This document shows positions 28,401 through 37,875 of a DNA stretch of 64,000 bases, piece after piece (within the stretch, counting starts at the first letter, position 1; every line of letters starts with the position of its first letter). A program made the translations under genes and the position numbers. The notes beneath the pieces were generated by a model. The model was not told the origin of the DNA. It made no database searches and saw only the letters and a program-made list of their open reading frames with translations. Source of the stretch: Anabaena sp. FACHB-1237 (lineage in GTDB: Bacteria; Cyanobacteriota; Cyanobacteriia; Cyanobacteriales; Nostocaceae); contig NZ_JACJPV010000016.1 of NCBI RefSeq assembly GCF_014696225.1, positions 31,179 through 95,178 on the forward strand, in the 5' to 3' direction.

Positions 28401-31400
28401 ATATTAATACCGCAAATAGTCAAAACTATAATACGAATGTTACTGTTGTTAATAATCCCAGTTTATCAGGTAATGGTATTTTCCTAAATGGTACTGTAGA
28501 TGGTAATAGCAATTTAACTGTAAATGCTGGTAGTGGAAATTTGACTTTTGTTGATGCAGTAGGAAATACTACAACTTTAGGCAATATTACTGCAAATGCT
28601 GGAGGTACAACCATTTTTAATAGTACCGTCAAAGCAGCAAGTTTATTTACTGATGCTAATGGTACAACTAAAATTAATGGAGATATTACAACTTCTGGGT
28701 TGCAAAATTATCAAGATATTATTCTTATAGCTAATAATCCCACTTTAACAGCTAACAATAATAATATTAGTTTTGGCAATACTGTTAATGGTACTACCAA
28801 CTTAACGCTTAATCCTGGTAATGGTAATATTAATTTTATTAATACGGTTGGTGATAAATCTCCTTTAAATAATCTTACTATTAATGGTGCTGGTATAACT
28901 CAAATTAATGCCAATATTACCACTAATGAAAGTCAAACTTATAATAATCAAGTTAATCTCAATGTTGATACCCAATTTACCACAGATGCCGATATTAATG
29001 GTACAGGAAGTGTATATTTCAATAATACCTTAACAGGAAATAATCGTAATTTAACCATTAATGCGCCAGATGTCGAATTAAATGCTAGTTTAAATTTAGG
29101 CAGTGGTAATTTAGTTTTACAACCTTCTACTACTGGTACACAGGTTACTATTGGTAATACTGATAATATTGGTGATTTTAATGTTAATAATAGTGAATTA
29201 GCTAATATTAATACTACTGGTAATGTTACTATTGGTAAAGCTGATAATTTTATTAATATAGCTTCTAATAGTAGTCCAGTCAATTTAAGTTCTCAAGATT
29301 ATAATATCAATGTTTTGGGTAATATTGATATTTATGGTAATGTTTTTACTAAAAATAATCAAACCTATAATGGTGATATTTTACTCCGAGAAAATGCAAC
29401 TTTAATGGGTAAAAATGTAAGGTTAAATGGTAATATTGACGCGGTAAATTCAGGTAAGTTTTTAACAGTTAATAGTCAAGGAATTACTACTTTAGGGAAA
29501 GATAATACTCAAAAAATAGGAAATTCTACTGCTTTAGGTTCTCTCAATTTAACTGGTAATGGTACAACTATTATTAATAGTAGTGTTATCAATACTACTG
29601 ATAAACAGGTTTATGATACTCCTGTAAAAATTGCTAGTGATACAGTTTTAAATAGTAGTAATAATGGTGATATTAGTTTTAATAATACTGTGGATAGTAA
29701 TACTAGTCCTCAAAGTTTAACTGTGAATACTGGAGGAATAACCAGTTTTAATGGTTTGGTGGGTTCTGTAATGCCACTTTCTGCTTTAATTACTGATAAT
29801 AATGGTACTACTGTGATGACTACTACCAATATTGCTACCACAGGAAATCAAACCTATGGGGATAAGTTACTCTTAGGAAATAATATCATTTTAGAAAGTA
29901 CAAATAGTGGTAATTTAACTTTTAATGGTACTGTTAACTCTCAAGGTATTGCCAGACACTTAACTTTAAATACTACAGGAATTAACCGTTTTAATAATGC
30001 AGTTGGTGGCAATAATGCTTTAGATTCTATTACTACTAATGCAGGAGGAATTACAGAAATTAATAATAATATTACTACCATTGGTGCTGATGGACAAACT
30101 TATAATGATATTGTGAAATTTACTGGTAATTCTACTTTAAATACTAATGCTTTGAATTTTAATAATAATGTGACTGGTACAAATGTAACTTTAAATATTT
30201 TACCTTTAACCACAACTCAAAATATTAGTTTAGGAGGTATAGGTAATGATAGTCCAGGAAATTTGGTGTTGAATAGTGCAGAAATGAATTTTATAGGTGA
30301 TGGTTTTAAATCTATTACTTTTGCTACTGTTAATCATAGTGGTACTGTTAATTTAGCAGGTGATTTTAATTTAAAAAATCCTTTAATTTTGCGATCGCCT
30401 ATTGGCACAGGAACAATCGCAGGTCATGGTAATATTAATGGTACAGGTGCGGCTAGTGTCTCTCTAAAAGCTAACCAAAATATCACCACAGGTAATATCA
30501 CAACCCAAGGTCAACCTGTAGAAATTGTCACCCCTAATGGTAAAATAGAAACTGGCAATATTAAAACTAGTTCCACCAACGGAAATGGTGGTCAAGTTAC
30601 TCTTCAAGCCTACAATAATATTGATACGAAGGACATTAATACTAGTGCAGTTAATGGTACAGGAGGAGAAGTTACCATTAGTGTCACACCGCGCAATATT
30701 CCAGAGGATCAATTAACGGAAGCAATATTGGCTACTGGTTCGGTTTCCACAGGCAATATTAACAGTTCTGGCAGTACAGGAGCAGATATTACTATAGAAC
30801 CATTTTCTCTGTTAACCACTAAAAATATTAATACTGGTGGTACATTTGGTAAAGCTGGTAATGTAATTTTAGGACCAGGAAATCAAAACATTCAAATAGG
30901 ATCAATTAACGCGGAAAGTTCAGGAAATAAAGGTGGTAATATTACTATTAGCTCACTAGTTTACTTCACAGCTAACGATACTTTTACATCTTTTAGTGGA
31001 CAAATTGCTAGTATTTCTACTCTAGGATCTATAAGTAGTGGTACATTTAACCTTACTCATGGTGCTTCCGTTTTAGAAGTTGGTAATTTACCTCTAAACT
31101 TTTTAAGAAACCCCAAAGGAAGTGGTACAAAAGGGGCAATAATAGCTGGAGAAACCGTATTTGTTAATATGAATATTGCTGGTAATTTTACTGCTAAAAA
31201 TGTGGATATTCTCAGTAAAGAACCACCACCAAATGTTCCTAAAAATTCTGTAGATTCTATTAACATTCCCAGTAATTATGGAGAAAAATTAGAATATGCT
31301 GCTGATGCTGAGGCTAAGAGCAATAGTGAATATGATACGTATTTTGGTAGAAAATCTGTACAATTATCTACTCAAGAAATCAAAAGACGTTTAGGAGAAG

Positions 31401-32587
31401 CTGGAGAAATTAGTGGATTAAAACCAGGCATAATTTATGCACAGTTTCAAAGGAAAAATCAAAGTAAAGAATCGAAATTATCAGGTTTTAGACAAGATAG
31501 CGATGAATTAGAGTTGATTTTAACTACTGCTGATGGCCAAGATATTACTTCAATTCCTACAGGGAAAACCAGAGCAGACATTAAAGAAATCAGAAAATTA
31601 TATCGCAGAAAGGTGAATGATAATGAAGCTGCTACCAGTAAAGAGGACTATAATACCAAATATAGCCAGGAGATGTATAACATCTTAATTAAACCAATTC
31701 TGGAACATTTACAAGCTAAAAAAATTGATACTTTAGTGTTTGTTATGGATACAGAATTACGCTCTTTACCCATAGCAGCAATTCATGATGGACAGGATTT
31801 TATTATTAATAAATATAAAATTGCCATTATTCCCAGTGCTTCTATTAGTTTACCAGAAAAACCACAATCTTTTGATAAAAATACGAAAATTATGGCCATG
31901 GGAGCATCAGAATTTAAAGATTCAGGTTTAGCTGAACTTCCCGCAGTACCAGGAGAATTAAAGGCAATTACTCATATCTGGAAATTGGGAGATACTAGCA
32001 AAAATTCTCCTAAAGATTCTCTCAGTTATCTCAATGAGAAGTTCACAGTGGAAAACTTTAAAAAACTGCGAGATTCCCAACAATTCCGCATCATTCATTT
32101 AGCAACTCATGGTAAATTTGCAGGTAGTTTAGATGAGTCTTACATTCAATTTTATGGTAATGAAAAGGTCAAATTACGTGAACTGGAAACCAAACTTGAG
32201 TTAAATAATTCACCCAAGGTAGATTTAATGGTACTTAGTGCTTGTGAAACGGCTATAGCTAATGAACAAGCAGATATGGGTTTTGCCGGGGTTGCAGTAG
32301 CATCAGGTGTTAATTCTGTAGTGGCTACTTTGTGGTCTGTGAGCGATCCTAGCACCTTTGCTTTAATGGTTAGTTTTTACAAAAATTTACAATCTCAGCC
32401 AAAAGCGGAAGCTTTAAGACAAGCACAGTATGATATGAGTCAAGGAAATATCAGATTTGAAAATGGTTATTTAGTAATTAACAATTATAAAGAGGAGTTA
32501 CCAGAAGAATTAAAAAAATTAGGAGATATGGATTTTAAACATCCTTATTACTGGAGTGCTTTTACTTTGATAGGTAATTTCTGGTAG
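25493..32587 (+). CDS. Giant haemagglutinin (TPS domain)-CHAT protease
   Basis: A 2364-residue protein. A signal peptide (about 1-35) leads to a two-partner-secretion haemagglutinin domain (about 40-260) with DRLDIQGGTKSGDGVNLFHS, NSNLFLMNPSGFVFGSNATL and GGTIINTGTISTPGGNITL. A very long beta-helix-type region of Asn/Thr/Gly-rich repeats follows (about 450-1850), many units reading NPSLSGN...VDGNSNLTVNAGSG. The C-terminal about 350 residues are a CHAT caspase-like protease with His2206 in IIHLATHGKF and Cys2251 in LMVLSACETA, then VATLWSVSDPSTFALMV. Both catalytic residues are intact. Joining a secretion domain to a CHAT domain implies proteolysis outside the inner membrane. No TpsB transporter is in the window. 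Confidence 0.88.
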   Translation: MNVPRKSYRYLSIITAIIGIIPVSIFANISPTVAQITPAQDPTGTIVNPHGDRLDIQGGTKSGDGVNLFHSFEKFNLNSDQVANFLSNPQIRNILGRIVGGDPSYINGLIQVTGGNSNLFLMNPSGFVFGSNATLNLPGSFTATTANSIGFGNSWFNASGNNNYNNLLGDPNAFAFTMANPGAIINSGDLGVFSGNNINLLGGTIINTGTISTPGGNITLTAVPGQNVVRMSTPGNLLSIDVKPIVPNSNLPNEWVIPVQDLPYLLTNTHPSLNVGVKNTNDGNIQLTNSNINLPKEAGTNIVSGKVDVSGQQGGKVGIFGNKVVVIGANIDASGNNGGGTVLIGGDFQGKGTLPNSKITVVDENSTIKVDSKNIGNGGKAIVWADNTTRFNGKISGQGGVNGGNGAFAEVSGKESLIFQGNVNLLAAQGTRGTLLLDPKNIIIANGGQNNIGNNDNLFSDQQNIDVTFKPSAVVNALDSANLILQANTDITVTDAIDSSGNTNAGNLTLQAGRSILINNDIKLKGSLSATANDSGSKNGQRDSGNATINLATGKTIDTSGNITLEYDTNTNIDPMNLSGDLKAGNGKISLNSKTQPITVSSNVINAGEIEVVNSGGTTFSNSISVAKLTLTNTTGTVAFNNNLNVNNTFTTTNQPYNISFLGTTNNIAGNTTFNNTGTLTFTGNTNFLGGVNTSSASNTNIAGTINSSNANVTLKNVEVTQDATVNSANGDINFNGNVNSTTGQNRNLTVNSGTGKISFNAKVGDSTPLGNISLTGDEIDVSDTVTAIGILTANSTGNTLFNNVNAGSLITDVGGKIQLTGNITTTGSQTYNDVVTVANNPSLSGNTIAFNETVDGNSNLTVNAGSGTLTFTKNVGSSTPLTNLTASGNSIDIKENISTSAVQTYNSPVTIFKNPSTFTGNGIIFNHTLTGNNLDFTANTGSSNLTFSNIVTLGSLITNGTGNTEIKANINTANSQNYNTNVTVVNNPSLSGNGIFLNGTVDGNSNLTVNAGSGNLTFVDAVGNTTTLGNITANAGGTTIFNSTVKAASLFTDANGTTKINGDITTSGLQNYQDIILIANNPTLTANNNNISFGNTVNGTTNLTLNPGNGNINFINTVGDKSPLNNLTINGAGITQINANITTNESQTYNNQVNLNVDTQFTTDADINGTGSVYFNNTLTGNNRNLTINAPDVELNASLNLGSGNLVLQPSTTGTQVTIGNTDNIGDFNVNNSELANINTTGNVTIGKADNFINIASNSSPVNLSSQDYNINVLGNIDIYGNVFTKNNQTYNGDILLRENATLMGKNVRLNGNIDAVNSGKFLTVNSQGITTLGKDNTQKIGNSTALGSLNLTGNGTTIINSSVINTTDKQVYDTPVKIASDTVLNSSNNGDISFNNTVDSNTSPQSLTVNTGGITSFNGLVGSVMPLSALITDNNGTTVMTTTNIATTGNQTYGDKLLLGNNIILESTNSGNLTFNGTVNSQGIARHLTLNTTGINRFNNAVGGNNALDSITTNAGGITEINNNITTIGADGQTYNDIVKFTGNSTLNTNALNFNNNVTGTNVTLNILPLTTTQNISLGGIGNDSPGNLVLNSAEMNFIGDGFKSITFATVNHSGTVNLAGDFNLKNPLILRSPIGTGTIAGHGNINGTGAASVSLKANQNITTGNITTQGQPVEIVTPNGKIETGNIKTSSTNGNGGQVTLQAYNNIDTKDINTSAVNGTGGEVTISVTPRNIPEDQLTEAILATGSVSTGNINSSGSTGADITIEPFSLLTTKNINTGGTFGKAGNVILGPGNQNIQIGSINAESSGNKGGNITISSLVYFTANDTFTSFSGQIASISTLGSISSGTFNLTHGASVLEVGNLPLNFLRNPKGSGTKGAIIAGETVFVNMNIAGNFTAKNVDILSKEPPPNVPKNSVDSINIPSNYGEKLEYAADAEAKSNSEYDTYFGRKSVQLSTQEIKRRLGEAGEISGLKPGIIYAQFQRKNQSKESKLSGFRQDSDELELILTTADGQDITSIPTGKTRADIKEIRKLYRRKVNDNEAATSKEDYNTKYSQEMYNILIKPILEHLQAKKIDTLVFVMDTELRSLPIAAIHDGQDFIINKYKIAIIPSASISLPEKPQSFDKNTKIMAMGASEFKDSGLAELPAVPGELKAITHIWKLGDTSKNSPKDSLSYLNEKFTVENFKKLRDSQQFRIIHLATHGKFAGSLDESYIQFYGNEKVKLRELETKLELNNSPKVDLMVLSACETAIANEQADMGFAGVAVASGVNSVVATLWSVSDPSTFALMVSFYKNLQSQPKAEALRQAQYDMSQGNIRFENGYLVINNYKEELPEELKKLGDMDFKHPYYWSAFTLIGNFW

Positions 32588-32693
32588 TAGACATATTTAC
32601 TGAAACATGATAAATTTATGGTGTTGATTGACACAAATTAATAAGTTCATTAAATAATAATTTTCTCAAACAATTTTCTCAGGGTAAAAAATC

Positions 32694-34427
32694 ATGAATA
32701 TCATATCTCAAGTGAAATCAAAAATAGATAACTGGCTAAAAAATCCAGAAGTTCATCAATCTTTAAAAAAGACTAAATGGGGAACTAAGGTATTAATTGC
32801 TAGTGTGAGTATTACAGCAATAGTATTAGGTATTCGCACTTTAGGAGGGTTACAAACTTGGGAAATAGCCACTTTTGACTTATTAGTTAATCTTCGTCCT
32901 GATGAACCGGAAGATCCGCGAGTATTAGTTGTTGGATACACCGAACAAGATATAGAAAAACTCAAATCTGATCAAATTTCTGATGGTCAATTGGCAGAAG
33001 TTATACAAAAGTTAGAAGAATCTGAGGCAAAAGTAATTGGTATAGATATCTTTAGAGATATTGCCATTGGTGAAGGTCATCAAACGTTACAACAGGTGTT
33101 TCAATCATCTAATGAGTCTAATAAGATTGTTGTACCTTGTCAAATGAATGACGGAAAGGATGATAGAGGTATCAAACCTCCAGAGGTTTTTAATAGCGAA
33201 GAACTTCAAGAGGCAGTAGCAATTGTTAATGTTTTACCTGATCAAGATGGAGTATTAAGAAGGGGACTTTTAATTAGTAGTCCTCCAGAAAACGATAAAA
33301 TTAAACAGGAAAATAAACATTTATGTAGTAATCCTGAGAAGACATTATCGTCCTTCGCTTTTTTATTAGGAACAAGTTATTTTCCGGAAAGTGTGGAAAT
33401 CAAACAACCAGAACAAGATTCCAAAACCTTCAAATATACCCAATTTTTGCAAATAGGTAAAGCTATATTTAAACCATTAGAACCAGATTCAGGAGGTTAT
33501 CAAAATTTACAAACTAGCGATTATCAAATTTTACTTAACTACCGTTCTCGTGGTAAAGCAAGTAAAGAAATTAGTGTTTCTGACATACTAACTAATAATT
33601 TTAAACGTGAAGATATCAAAGATAAAGTAGTTTTAGTAGGGTATACGGCATTAAGTAGAAAAGATGTTTTTCCAACACCATATCAAAAACAAGCGATGAT
33701 GCCTGGTGTGCATATTCATGCCCAAATTGTGAGTCAAATCATTAGCGCGGGAGAAGGTGAGCGTCCAGCTACCATAGACTATTTTCCTGAATGGGGGGAA
33801 TGGTTATGGATTTTAGGATGGTCAATTGTGGGAGGACTTTTAAGCTATCCTAAAATTAAATCATCCTTGGTTTTTGCTTCCGTATTCATCACAGCAGGAG
33901 GTTTATTTGTCATTTGTTGGGGAGGTATATTGTTTGCTTATTGGTTGCCATTAATTCCTGCTTTGATAGTATTTTTAGGAACTTCTGCCACTATTTATGG
34001 TGTGGAGAGAATTAACATTAAAGAAGTTGATTGGGATTTAATCCGCGAAGAAGAAAATAAGAAGCAAGAACAAGCTGAGAAAATTATTCGCCGCAGGATT
34101 TTAACACAATTAATGGAAAAAGCAGGAGAATTAAAGGGAGAATTAGATAAATTAGATCGGGTAGATCGGGAGATAATTCCTATAGATCATAATTTGGATA
34201 TTCTCTTACAAATTGACTCTCATGAATCTGCACCCATACATTTAACACCACAGTTTAATAAAGTTAATAAAGAAAATTGGTTAGCATCATTATGTCAAAA
34301 ATGTCAAAAAATTCAAGAAAGTTGGCTAGATGTGAGTGTTAATCCTGTGGAACAGAAAAAAGCGTCTATTCGCAAGTTAGTTCAAGAATCTGAAAAATTA
34401 AGAGCAAGTTTCAAGGTAAATAATTAA
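32694..34427 (+). CDS. CHASE2 domain membrane protein
   Basis: A 577-residue membrane sensor. One helix (about 33-52, VLIASVSITAIVLGIRTLGG) leads to a CHASE2 extracytoplasmic domain (about 55-340), with FDLLVNLRPDEPEDPRVLVV, GIDIFRDIAIG, DGVLRRGLLIS, LLNYRSRG and DKVVLVGYTALSRKDVFPTP. Three C-terminal helices follow (about 360-440), then a charged coiled coil (about 445-500) and a short cytoplasmic tail. CHASE2 usually feeds kinases or cyclases, but here no catalytic domain follows, so it probably passes a signal to a partner. It lies 107 bp after the CHAT gene and 19 bp before the MinD-like gene, consistent with one operon. Confidence 0.9.
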   Translation: MNIISQVKSKIDNWLKNPEVHQSLKKTKWGTKVLIASVSITAIVLGIRTLGGLQTWEIATFDLLVNLRPDEPEDPRVLVVGYTEQDIEKLKSDQISDGQLAEVIQKLEESEAKVIGIDIFRDIAIGEGHQTLQQVFQSSNESNKIVVPCQMNDGKDDRGIKPPEVFNSEELQEAVAIVNVLPDQDGVLRRGLLISSPPENDKIKQENKHLCSNPEKTLSSFAFLLGTSYFPESVEIKQPEQDSKTFKYTQFLQIGKAIFKPLEPDSGGYQNLQTSDYQILLNYRSRGKASKEISVSDILTNNFKREDIKDKVVLVGYTALSRKDVFPTPYQKQAMMPGVHIHAQIVSQIISAGEGERPATIDYFPEWGEWLWILGWSIVGGLLSYPKIKSSLVFASVFITAGGLFVICWGGILFAYWLPLIPALIVFLGTSATIYGVERINIKEVDWDLIREEENKKQEQAEKIIRRRILTQLMEKAGELKGELDKLDRVDREIIPIDHNLDILLQIDSHESAPIHLTPQFNKVNKENWLASLCQKCQKIQESWLDVSVNPVEQKKASIRKLVQESEKLRASFKVNN

Positions 34428-34445
34428 AATAGGGAGAGAAAAATC

Positions 34446-35234
34446 ATGGCTAAAATTATCTCATTTTATTCCTTTAGAGATGGTACAGGTAAAACTACTA
34501 TTACTGCTAATGTAGCAGCAGCGATCGCCGAAAAATACAAGAAAAAAGTGGCAATAGTAGATACAAATTTTGCTGCTCCGGGATTACATCATTTCTTCCC
34601 TACCCAGGACTTAAATTTTTATCTGAATAATTACTTAAATAAAGAGGGGAATATTCTCAAAACTATAGCTGATGTGGGGGCAAGTTTTGGACTACCTATA
34701 AAACTAATCCCTGCTAGTGGAAAAATAGGGGATATCATCACCACAACTAGTCAAGAAATAGATTATAAACATCTTTGTCAAGGGTTAAAAACTATTACTA
34801 AACAGGAGAATGAAGATCAGATAGATTATTTATTAATAGATTGTTCTCCAGGGATTCAAGAAGCCAATTTATTAATCATGAGTATATCAGATATGGTTTT
34901 AATTTCCTTACGAGAAAATCAACAAGATTGGCAAGAAACTTTCAATAGTTTAGAAATAATTAAGACTAACTTAAAACTTACTACAGAACTGGTGATTAAT
35001 CAAGCCATCAGCGAAAACCTAGAGGAATTAAAAAACACAATTCAGAGAAAATATCAAACTATAGTTATGGAAATATTACCCCAATGCCAAGAATTAATGG
35101 AATTTTCCACGCCATCCACACCAAAAGATAGCAGTCAATCACGATTATATTATAGAGAAAACCCAGAAAATAATTGGAGTAGAAGAATAGGAGCGATCGC
35201 TGATAAAATAGTTAAGATAAATAAGATAAACTAG
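34446..35234 (+). CDS. MinD/ParA-like ATPase
   Basis: A 262-residue SIMIBI-class ATPase. The Walker A region is SFRDGTGKTTITANVA (residues about 8-23). The signature lysine of the deviant Walker A of MinD/ParA (KGGxGKT) is replaced by Arg and the next Gly by Asp. Switch regions are DTNFAAPGLHHFF and YLLIDCSPGIQEANLLIM. Members with SFRxGTGKT are common beside sensor and CHAT genes in cyanobacteria in my recollection. The role may be nucleotide-dependent switching or membrane positioning. A GGGAGAG ribosome binding site lies 19 bp after the CHASE2 gene. Confidence 0.85.
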   Translation: MAKIISFYSFRDGTGKTTITANVAAAIAEKYKKKVAIVDTNFAAPGLHHFFPTQDLNFYLNNYLNKEGNILKTIADVGASFGLPIKLIPASGKIGDIITTTSQEIDYKHLCQGLKTITKQENEDQIDYLLIDCSPGIQEANLLIMSISDMVLISLRENQQDWQETFNSLEIIKTNLKLTTELVINQAISENLEELKNTIQRKYQTIVMEILPQCQELMEFSTPSTPKDSSQSRLYYRENPENNWSRRIGAIADKIVKINKIN

Positions 35235-35289
35235 TTAAATAATTAGCTCAATCAACCACATCATTATTAACTTGCTAGGATGAACAATA

Positions 35290-37812
35290 ATGACATACTT
35301 AACAGAAAACCAACAAACACTATTATTAAGTGTAATTACAGATCCAGCAGGAGAGATTGTCAGACAATCTGGTGAAAAACTAACATTAAAAGTCACAGTA
35401 TTTAATCAATATACTGAAAAAAACCTGCTGATCAGAGTCAAAATAGATAGTATTAAAGACTCCAACCAGCGTAACCTATGCGAACTACCTCCACCGCAAA
35501 GAATCGGCTTAAATGCTGGTAATAGTGGAGAGGTAGAATTTACTATTCAGATTCCTAATCACGCCCTTCCTGGTGTATATAAATATTCACTAATTTTAGA
35601 TACAGATGGTACAGAAAATCCCATCATTTATGAAAGAAACCTGGTAATTAAATCCTTTGTTAAATCATCCAAAAAAGAGATAGATCCTACTTTCACAATT
35701 AAACCCCATAGCACATCATCCACACCAATTGCTGTAGAACCAGGAGAAAAAGTTAACCTGACAATTACTGTTGATAACCGTTCCGAAAGGGTAGATAAAT
35801 TTCGCTTAATTTGTCCAGATTTAAACTTAATATGGCGAGACTTTCTTAAAGATAATTTACAAATTAAATACATTAATAATAACTCCAACTCCCGCCTATT
35901 TACCAGTCATGAGGCACTAGAATTAAACCCAGGAGAACAGGGAGAAATTTTAGTAGAATTAACAGTACCATTTAATAGTATTGCGGGAACTTATTCGCCC
36001 ACAATTCGTATTTATTCAGATAACCATGAACAACTGACATTACTAGACTTATTTTATTTAAAAGTTAAGGAAAAGCATGATATAGATATTTTCATGATCA
36101 CTAAAATAGGTAAAGTACAAAATTTACCTGGATTATATCAAATCCAAATTTATAATAAAGGTAACACAATTAGAGAATTAGAATTTACCGTTGAAAGCGC
36201 AGAACAACAAGATCAACTTTGTACTTATAACCCCCAAACAACCAGCGTTAAAATACTACCACAACAAATAGAACCACAAATAGTTGATATTGAGGTAGAA
36301 CCGCCAAAATCTTGGTTAAAACGTCCTTTTTATGGCAGATTATTTAACTTTACAGTCCATGTTCAAGACAAGCAAAAAATAGCATTAATTAACCCAAGAC
36401 TTTCAGGAGTATTAATTTGGGAAGCGCGTCCCTGGTGGCATTTTCTCATTTTAGCATTAATTATCTTAGCCCTACTTACAGGAACAGGATTATTAATATG
36501 GTGGTTATTTTTTAAAGCCAAACCATCAGCAGAAATATTACAGTTTTATCCAGAAAATGTTATCTATAAAGAAATTGATAATAAACCCATCACATTAAAT
36601 TGGCAAGTTAGTGAAATTAAAAAAGTTAAAAATATTAAAATAGTGGGATTATCTAGGGATGGCAATATTACCAGTGCACCAATAACATACAACTTTGAAC
36701 AAGGTATTCCCCAGGAATTGACAACAGACTGTAATATAGAAAAACAGATTTTAACTTGTCAAAATATCATTACAGATGCCAGAAAAGCAGGAAAATATAA
36801 TTTTGAAATGCAAATTAGTTATGAACAAGGAAAAATTATTGCTTCAAAAACACAAAAAACCACTCAAATTATTATTGAACCAATTCCTCAACCAGAAATT
36901 ATTACTTTTAAACCTAGTCAAAGTCAATATCAAGAACCAGAAGATAATAATGTAAAAAATGGTATTCATCTCTCTTGGATAATTAATCAAATTAATGTTA
37001 ATGATCAGTTACAAATTAAAGAAAAGGAATTATCACTAACAGGTAAATCAGCAAACAGTGAAATTAAAATACTAGTTGATACTAAAAAATATTGCCAAAT
37101 AGCACAAACAATACCAAAAACCAAAATACCACAAACAATACTAAAAACACTGATATGTGAAAACGTACCAACTAATGTTATTAATCCAGGAGAATATATT
37201 TTTGAATTAGCAATTGTACCTAAAACTACTGTATCGAATCAAGAACCAAAAATCATCACTCAAAGAACACAATCTATTAAAATTCAACCCATTCCCACAA
37301 AAATTATTGACTTTAAAATTGATGGACAAAATGTACTACCAAATTATATATTTAACCTAGATCCTCAGCAAAAAAAACAGTTAAATATTTCTTGGCAAGT
37401 CAAAGGAACTAAAAATATTAAAGTGGAATTACTTCCTTCTCCGGGAACAGTGGCCAATAATGGCCAAATTTACTATACTTTAAGTCCTACCAACAATAAA
37501 CAAACTATTACTTTACAAGTAACAAATCCCACAGGAGAAATAACTAGTAAATCTACAGTAGTTGAAACTGTTCTTAATCCTGAGAAACTTATACCAGAAA
37601 AAGCTAATGATCTTCCCGAAACAACTCTGAAAACACCACCCAAACTACCAGAAGTATTACCTAGTAAAACTCCTAATACATTACCTCAACTACCTGAACA
37701 AAAGAATAAGAATAAACCACCCAGAAAAACACCACAGGAAATTCCTGAACCACCAGAAAAACCTGAAAATAATATTTTACCCCCTGCTGAGTTACCTCCA
37801 AAATCGCAGTAA
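35290..37812 (+). CDS. Single-pass membrane protein with Ig/NEW3-like domains
   Basis: An 840-residue protein without a classic signal peptide. Residues 1-375 hold three beta-sandwich repeats of NEW3/COG1470 type: SGEKLTLKVTVFNQYTEKNL, EPGEKVNLTITVDNRSERVD and YQIQIYNKGNTIRELEFTV, with GEQGEILVELTVP. One strong membrane helix follows (about 383-408, FLILALIILALLTGTGLLIWW). The second half has further Ig-like strands, each with xLxWQV (ITLNWQVSEIKKVKNI, LNISWQVKGTKNIKVE), and ends in a Pro/Glu/Lys-rich tail (about 765-840). Topology is uncertain. It probably serves as a scaffold for the neighbouring sensor and ATPase. Confidence 0.75.
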   Translation: MTYLTENQQTLLLSVITDPAGEIVRQSGEKLTLKVTVFNQYTEKNLLIRVKIDSIKDSNQRNLCELPPPQRIGLNAGNSGEVEFTIQIPNHALPGVYKYSLILDTDGTENPIIYERNLVIKSFVKSSKKEIDPTFTIKPHSTSSTPIAVEPGEKVNLTITVDNRSERVDKFRLICPDLNLIWRDFLKDNLQIKYINNNSNSRLFTSHEALELNPGEQGEILVELTVPFNSIAGTYSPTIRIYSDNHEQLTLLDLFYLKVKEKHDIDIFMITKIGKVQNLPGLYQIQIYNKGNTIRELEFTVESAEQQDQLCTYNPQTTSVKILPQQIEPQIVDIEVEPPKSWLKRPFYGRLFNFTVHVQDKQKIALINPRLSGVLIWEARPWWHFLILALIILALLTGTGLLIWWLFFKAKPSAEILQFYPENVIYKEIDNKPITLNWQVSEIKKVKNIKIVGLSRDGNITSAPITYNFEQGIPQELTTDCNIEKQILTCQNIITDARKAGKYNFEMQISYEQGKIIASKTQKTTQIIIEPIPQPEIITFKPSQSQYQEPEDNNVKNGIHLSWIINQINVNDQLQIKEKELSLTGKSANSEIKILVDTKKYCQIAQTIPKTKIPQTILKTLICENVPTNVINPGEYIFELAIVPKTTVSNQEPKIITQRTQSIKIQPIPTKIIDFKIDGQNVLPNYIFNLDPQQKKQLNISWQVKGTKNIKVELLPSPGTVANNGQIYYTLSPTNNKQTITLQVTNPTGEITSKSTVVETVLNPEKLIPEKANDLPETTLKTPPKLPEVLPSKTPNTLPQLPEQKNKNKPPRKTPQEIPEPPEKPENNILPPAELPPKSQ

Positions 37813-37875
37813 ATTGTACTTGTTGTACTTGACTCAGATACAATTAATTTTTACTTCTTATCTCAAATCTCACTT

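Noticed and set aside
25981..29283. Several minus-strand frames of 60-111 codons within the CHAT gene
   Set aside because: They are antisense shadows of the repetitive Asn/Thr/Gly codons in the beta-helix region.
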